A stretch of DNA of 64,000 bases from Anaerococcus provencensis (GTDB lineage: Bacteria > Bacillota > Clostridia > Tissierellales > Peptoniphilaceae), in assembly GCF_000312365.2 (NCBI RefSeq), contig NZ_HG003686.1, forward strand, positions 403,443 to 467,442, in the 5' to 3' direction. Positions 62,363 through 64,000 of this stretch are shown in pieces. The position numbers and the translations under genes are program-made. Every line of letters begins with the position of its first letter. Within the stretch, counting starts at the first letter, position 1. Below the pieces are notes generated by a model. It saw only the letters and a program-made list of their open reading frames with translations. It was not told the origin of the DNA and ran no database searches.

Positions 62363-63332
62363 AACAGTAAAAGAATCTGGAGTCGGCAAGGCCATAGACC
62401 ACCAAATCAAGGCTTTGACAAAGGTCGGATGTGACTTCACCCTAGATGAGAAGGAAGACTTTGATATAGTTCACATCAACACAGTCTTTCCCAAATCTGC
62501 TGCCTTTGCCTCTAAGGCAAAAAGATCTGGCAAAAAAGTCATCTACCACGCTCATTCTACCAAGGAAGATTTCAAAAATTCCTTTATTTTGTCAAATCAA
62601 ATAGCCCCACTTTTTAAAGCTTGGCTAACTCATTGCTACAACAAGGGAGATTTAATCCTTACTCCAAGCGAATATTCCAAGGGAATTCTCAAGACTTATG
62701 GCTTAAAAAGAGAGATTGAAGTTGTATCAAATGGTATAGACCTAGATTTTTGGCAAAAGAGAGAAAATGATAGGGAAAATTTTTATAAGACCTATAATTT
62801 GGATCCTAATAAGAAATCAATCATTTCTGTTGGGCTACCTATCAAAAGAAAGGGCATATATGATTTTATAAAACTTGCAGAGCTAATGCCAGAATACGAA
62901 TTTGTCTGGTTTGGTAAGCTAAATCCTTCGGTAATGCCTGCAGAGATAAAAAAACTTATTGACAAAGCTCCAGAGAATCTCCACTTCCCAGGATACATAT
63001 CTAGCGATGAACTAAGAATCGCCTATAGCGGATCAGATTTATATGTATTTTTGACCCACGAGGAGACAGAGGGGATTGTCCTTTTAGAAGCCCTCGCCAC
63101 AAAGGCAGATATATTAATTCGAGATATAGAAATATTTGAAAAAGACTATGTTGATGGAAAAAATATCTACAAGGGCAAAGATTTAAAAGACTTTAGGGAA
63201 AAAATCACTGGCATACTAAGTGGAGCTTTGCCATCATTAGCTGAAAATGCTTATGAAATTGCCAAGGCAAAGTCTATAGAAAACACAGGAAGAAAATTAG
63301 TAGATTCCTACGAAAAGGTACTTAAATTATGA
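62331..63332 (+). CDS. GT4 glycosyltransferase, second of the pair
   Basis: 333 aa from ATG 62331, with an alternative ATG at 62319; both lie inside the previous gene. GT-B features: SGVGKAIDHQIKAL near the start, FDIVHINTVFPKSA, YHAHSTKEDFKNSF, VVSNGIDLDFWQ, and EETEGIVLLEAL at the donor site. Paired with the preceding enzyme it probably adds the second sugar of a diglycosyl-diacylglycerol. Its TGA overlaps the ATG of the next gene. Confidence 0.85.
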   Translation: MKVLLYTRDYETVKESGVGKAIDHQIKALTKVGCDFTLDEKEDFDIVHINTVFPKSAAFASKAKRSGKKVIYHAHSTKEDFKNSFILSNQIAPLFKAWLTHCYNKGDLILTPSEYSKGILKTYGLKREIEVVSNGIDLDFWQKRENDRENFYKTYNLDPNKKSIISVGLPIKRKGIYDFIKLAELMPEYEFVWFGKLNPSVMPAEIKKLIDKAPENLHFPGYISSDELRIAYSGSDLYVFLTHEETEGIVLLEALATKADILIRDIEIFEKDYVDGKNIYKGKDLKDFREKITGILSGALPSLAENAYEIAKAKSIENTGRKLVDSYEKVLKL

Positions 63333-64000
63333 GATCAATTTTATTATTTGTTATAATAGCCCTTATAACTATACTTATCCCAGCCATTGTGATGACCATA
63401 GTTAGCCTCATAGGTGGAGGAGATTTATTAGTTATAATTGGGCAAATGCTTATTATTTTGATATTTGTCCTAATTTTCACTAGATATTTGAAATATAAGA
63501 GAAAATATGAAATAGACACCGAAAATTTGATTAGCGGACAAAAAGATATAGAGAAGCTAAAAAAACTAAGAGATGAACGCAAGACCTACCAATCAAAGGC
63601 AGCCATCACTTATCAAATCTTAGCTAATGAGTTTTCTGATGAAGAAGCAGCAAATCTAAAAAAATACGCTACTAGACCAAGCGATATGGAACACTATTAT
63701 TCGGCTCTCATCGATAATGCTACAAAAGAAAAGCGAGATGAGATAAGAAAAAAACGTGATTACTTCTTAAACCGCTACAGCAAAAAAGCCATGATTTATC
63801 CAGACTTTAAAGGAAATCTAAAGACAAGTGGCAAATGGATAGGATTCTTCTTTTTACTCTATATAATCTATAGCCTAATTAGCAATAAAGTTCCAATGGG
63901 CGAATTTGTTTACGCATCCTATGTACTTTTGGGCATGCTAATTTTAGCGGTAGTTATGATAAATACTATCCTTTGGATAGTTAGAAGTCTAACAAGCTAT
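63329..64000 (+). CDS. Membrane protein of unknown function, 5' part only
   Basis: The ATG at 63329 overlaps the preceding stop (ATGA), and the frame stays open for 224 codons to the window end. Two N-terminal helices (SILLFVIIALITILIPAIVMTIV and LLVIIGQMLIILIFVLIF) lead into a charged coiled coil of about 110 residues, followed by two more helices (IGFFFLLYIIYSLI and ASYVLLGMLILAVVMI). Translational coupling to the glycosyltransferases suggests a role in the same envelope pathway. No family recognised. Confidence 0.7.
   Translation, partial: MRSILLFVIIALITILIPAIVMTIVSLIGGGDLLVIIGQMLIILIFVLIFTRYLKYKRKYEIDTENLISGQKDIEKLKKLRDERKTYQSKAAITYQILANEFSDEEAANLKKYATRPSDMEHYYSALIDNATKEKRDEIRKKRDYFLNRYSKKAMIYPDFKGNLKTSGKWIGFFFLLYIIYSLISNKVPMGEFVYASYVLLGMLILAVVMINTILWIVRSLTSY

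Overview
The window is 64 kb of AT-rich, densely coding DNA from a low-GC Gram-positive anaerobe. The ctsR-mcsA-mcsB-clpC operon, several lipobox lipoproteins, a sortase-type C-terminal signal (NPKTG), AGGAGG-type ribosome binding sites and the overall protein style fit the Peptoniphilaceae (Anaerococcus-like). That genus-level placement is an inference from remembered protein style, not a computed result.

Layout. 1-1.8 kb: end of a membrane transporter and an M20D amidohydrolase. 2-6.2 kb: a complete carbohydrate ABC importer (ATPase, two permeases, lipoprotein). 6.2-6.6 kb: a gap holding a 36-aa membrane peptide gene with a convergent antisense promoter, a candidate type I toxin-antitoxin locus. 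6.7-8.5 kb: a sortase-anchored C69 peptidase. 8.6-13.2 kb: the CtsR heat-shock/proteolysis operon with a visible CtsR operator; its McsB has lost the residues of an arginine kinase active site. 13.3-19.2 kb: a maltodextrin-type ABC operon with a perfect sigma-A promoter, a cre-like operator and a MalF carrying a long cytosolic extension. 19.2-25.2 kb: a decayed, very AT-rich accessory stretch with a transposase relic, an XRE regulator, a frameshifted secreted caspase-fold-like protein, a lipoprotein sharing its pro-domain-like module, a frameshifted GH13 glucosidase, and a roughly 280-bp nested palindrome. 25.2-34.8 kb: ogt, gshA, radA, two FMN-domain lipoproteins (one a secreted flavin reductase of the fumarate/urocanate type), a J-domain protein, a HIRAN gene broken by a stop codon, a D,D-carboxypeptidase and manA.

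35-56 kb is the centrepiece: a host-glycan catabolic island. It holds its own MalK-type ATPase, a YesL-like membrane protein, two LplB/YtcP-type permeases, two tandem paralogous solute-binding lipoproteins, then cytosolic GH84, GH38, GH125, an RpiR regulator, a ROK kinase, GH1, GH29, a second (zinc-motif) ROK kinase and a large GH2. Together with manA just upstream, the set looks built to import mannose-, GlcNAc-, fucose- and galactose-containing oligosaccharides such as N-glycan fragments and take them apart inside the cell. Two cre-like sites precede it.

56-64 kb: pncB (apparently co-transcribed with the GH2 gene), a HAD phosphatase, an ABC exporter pair, a small SdpI-like membrane protein, two overlapping GT4 glycosyltransferases of the membrane-glycolipid type, and a membrane protein running off the end of the window. 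No rRNA, tRNA or CRISPR array was seen.
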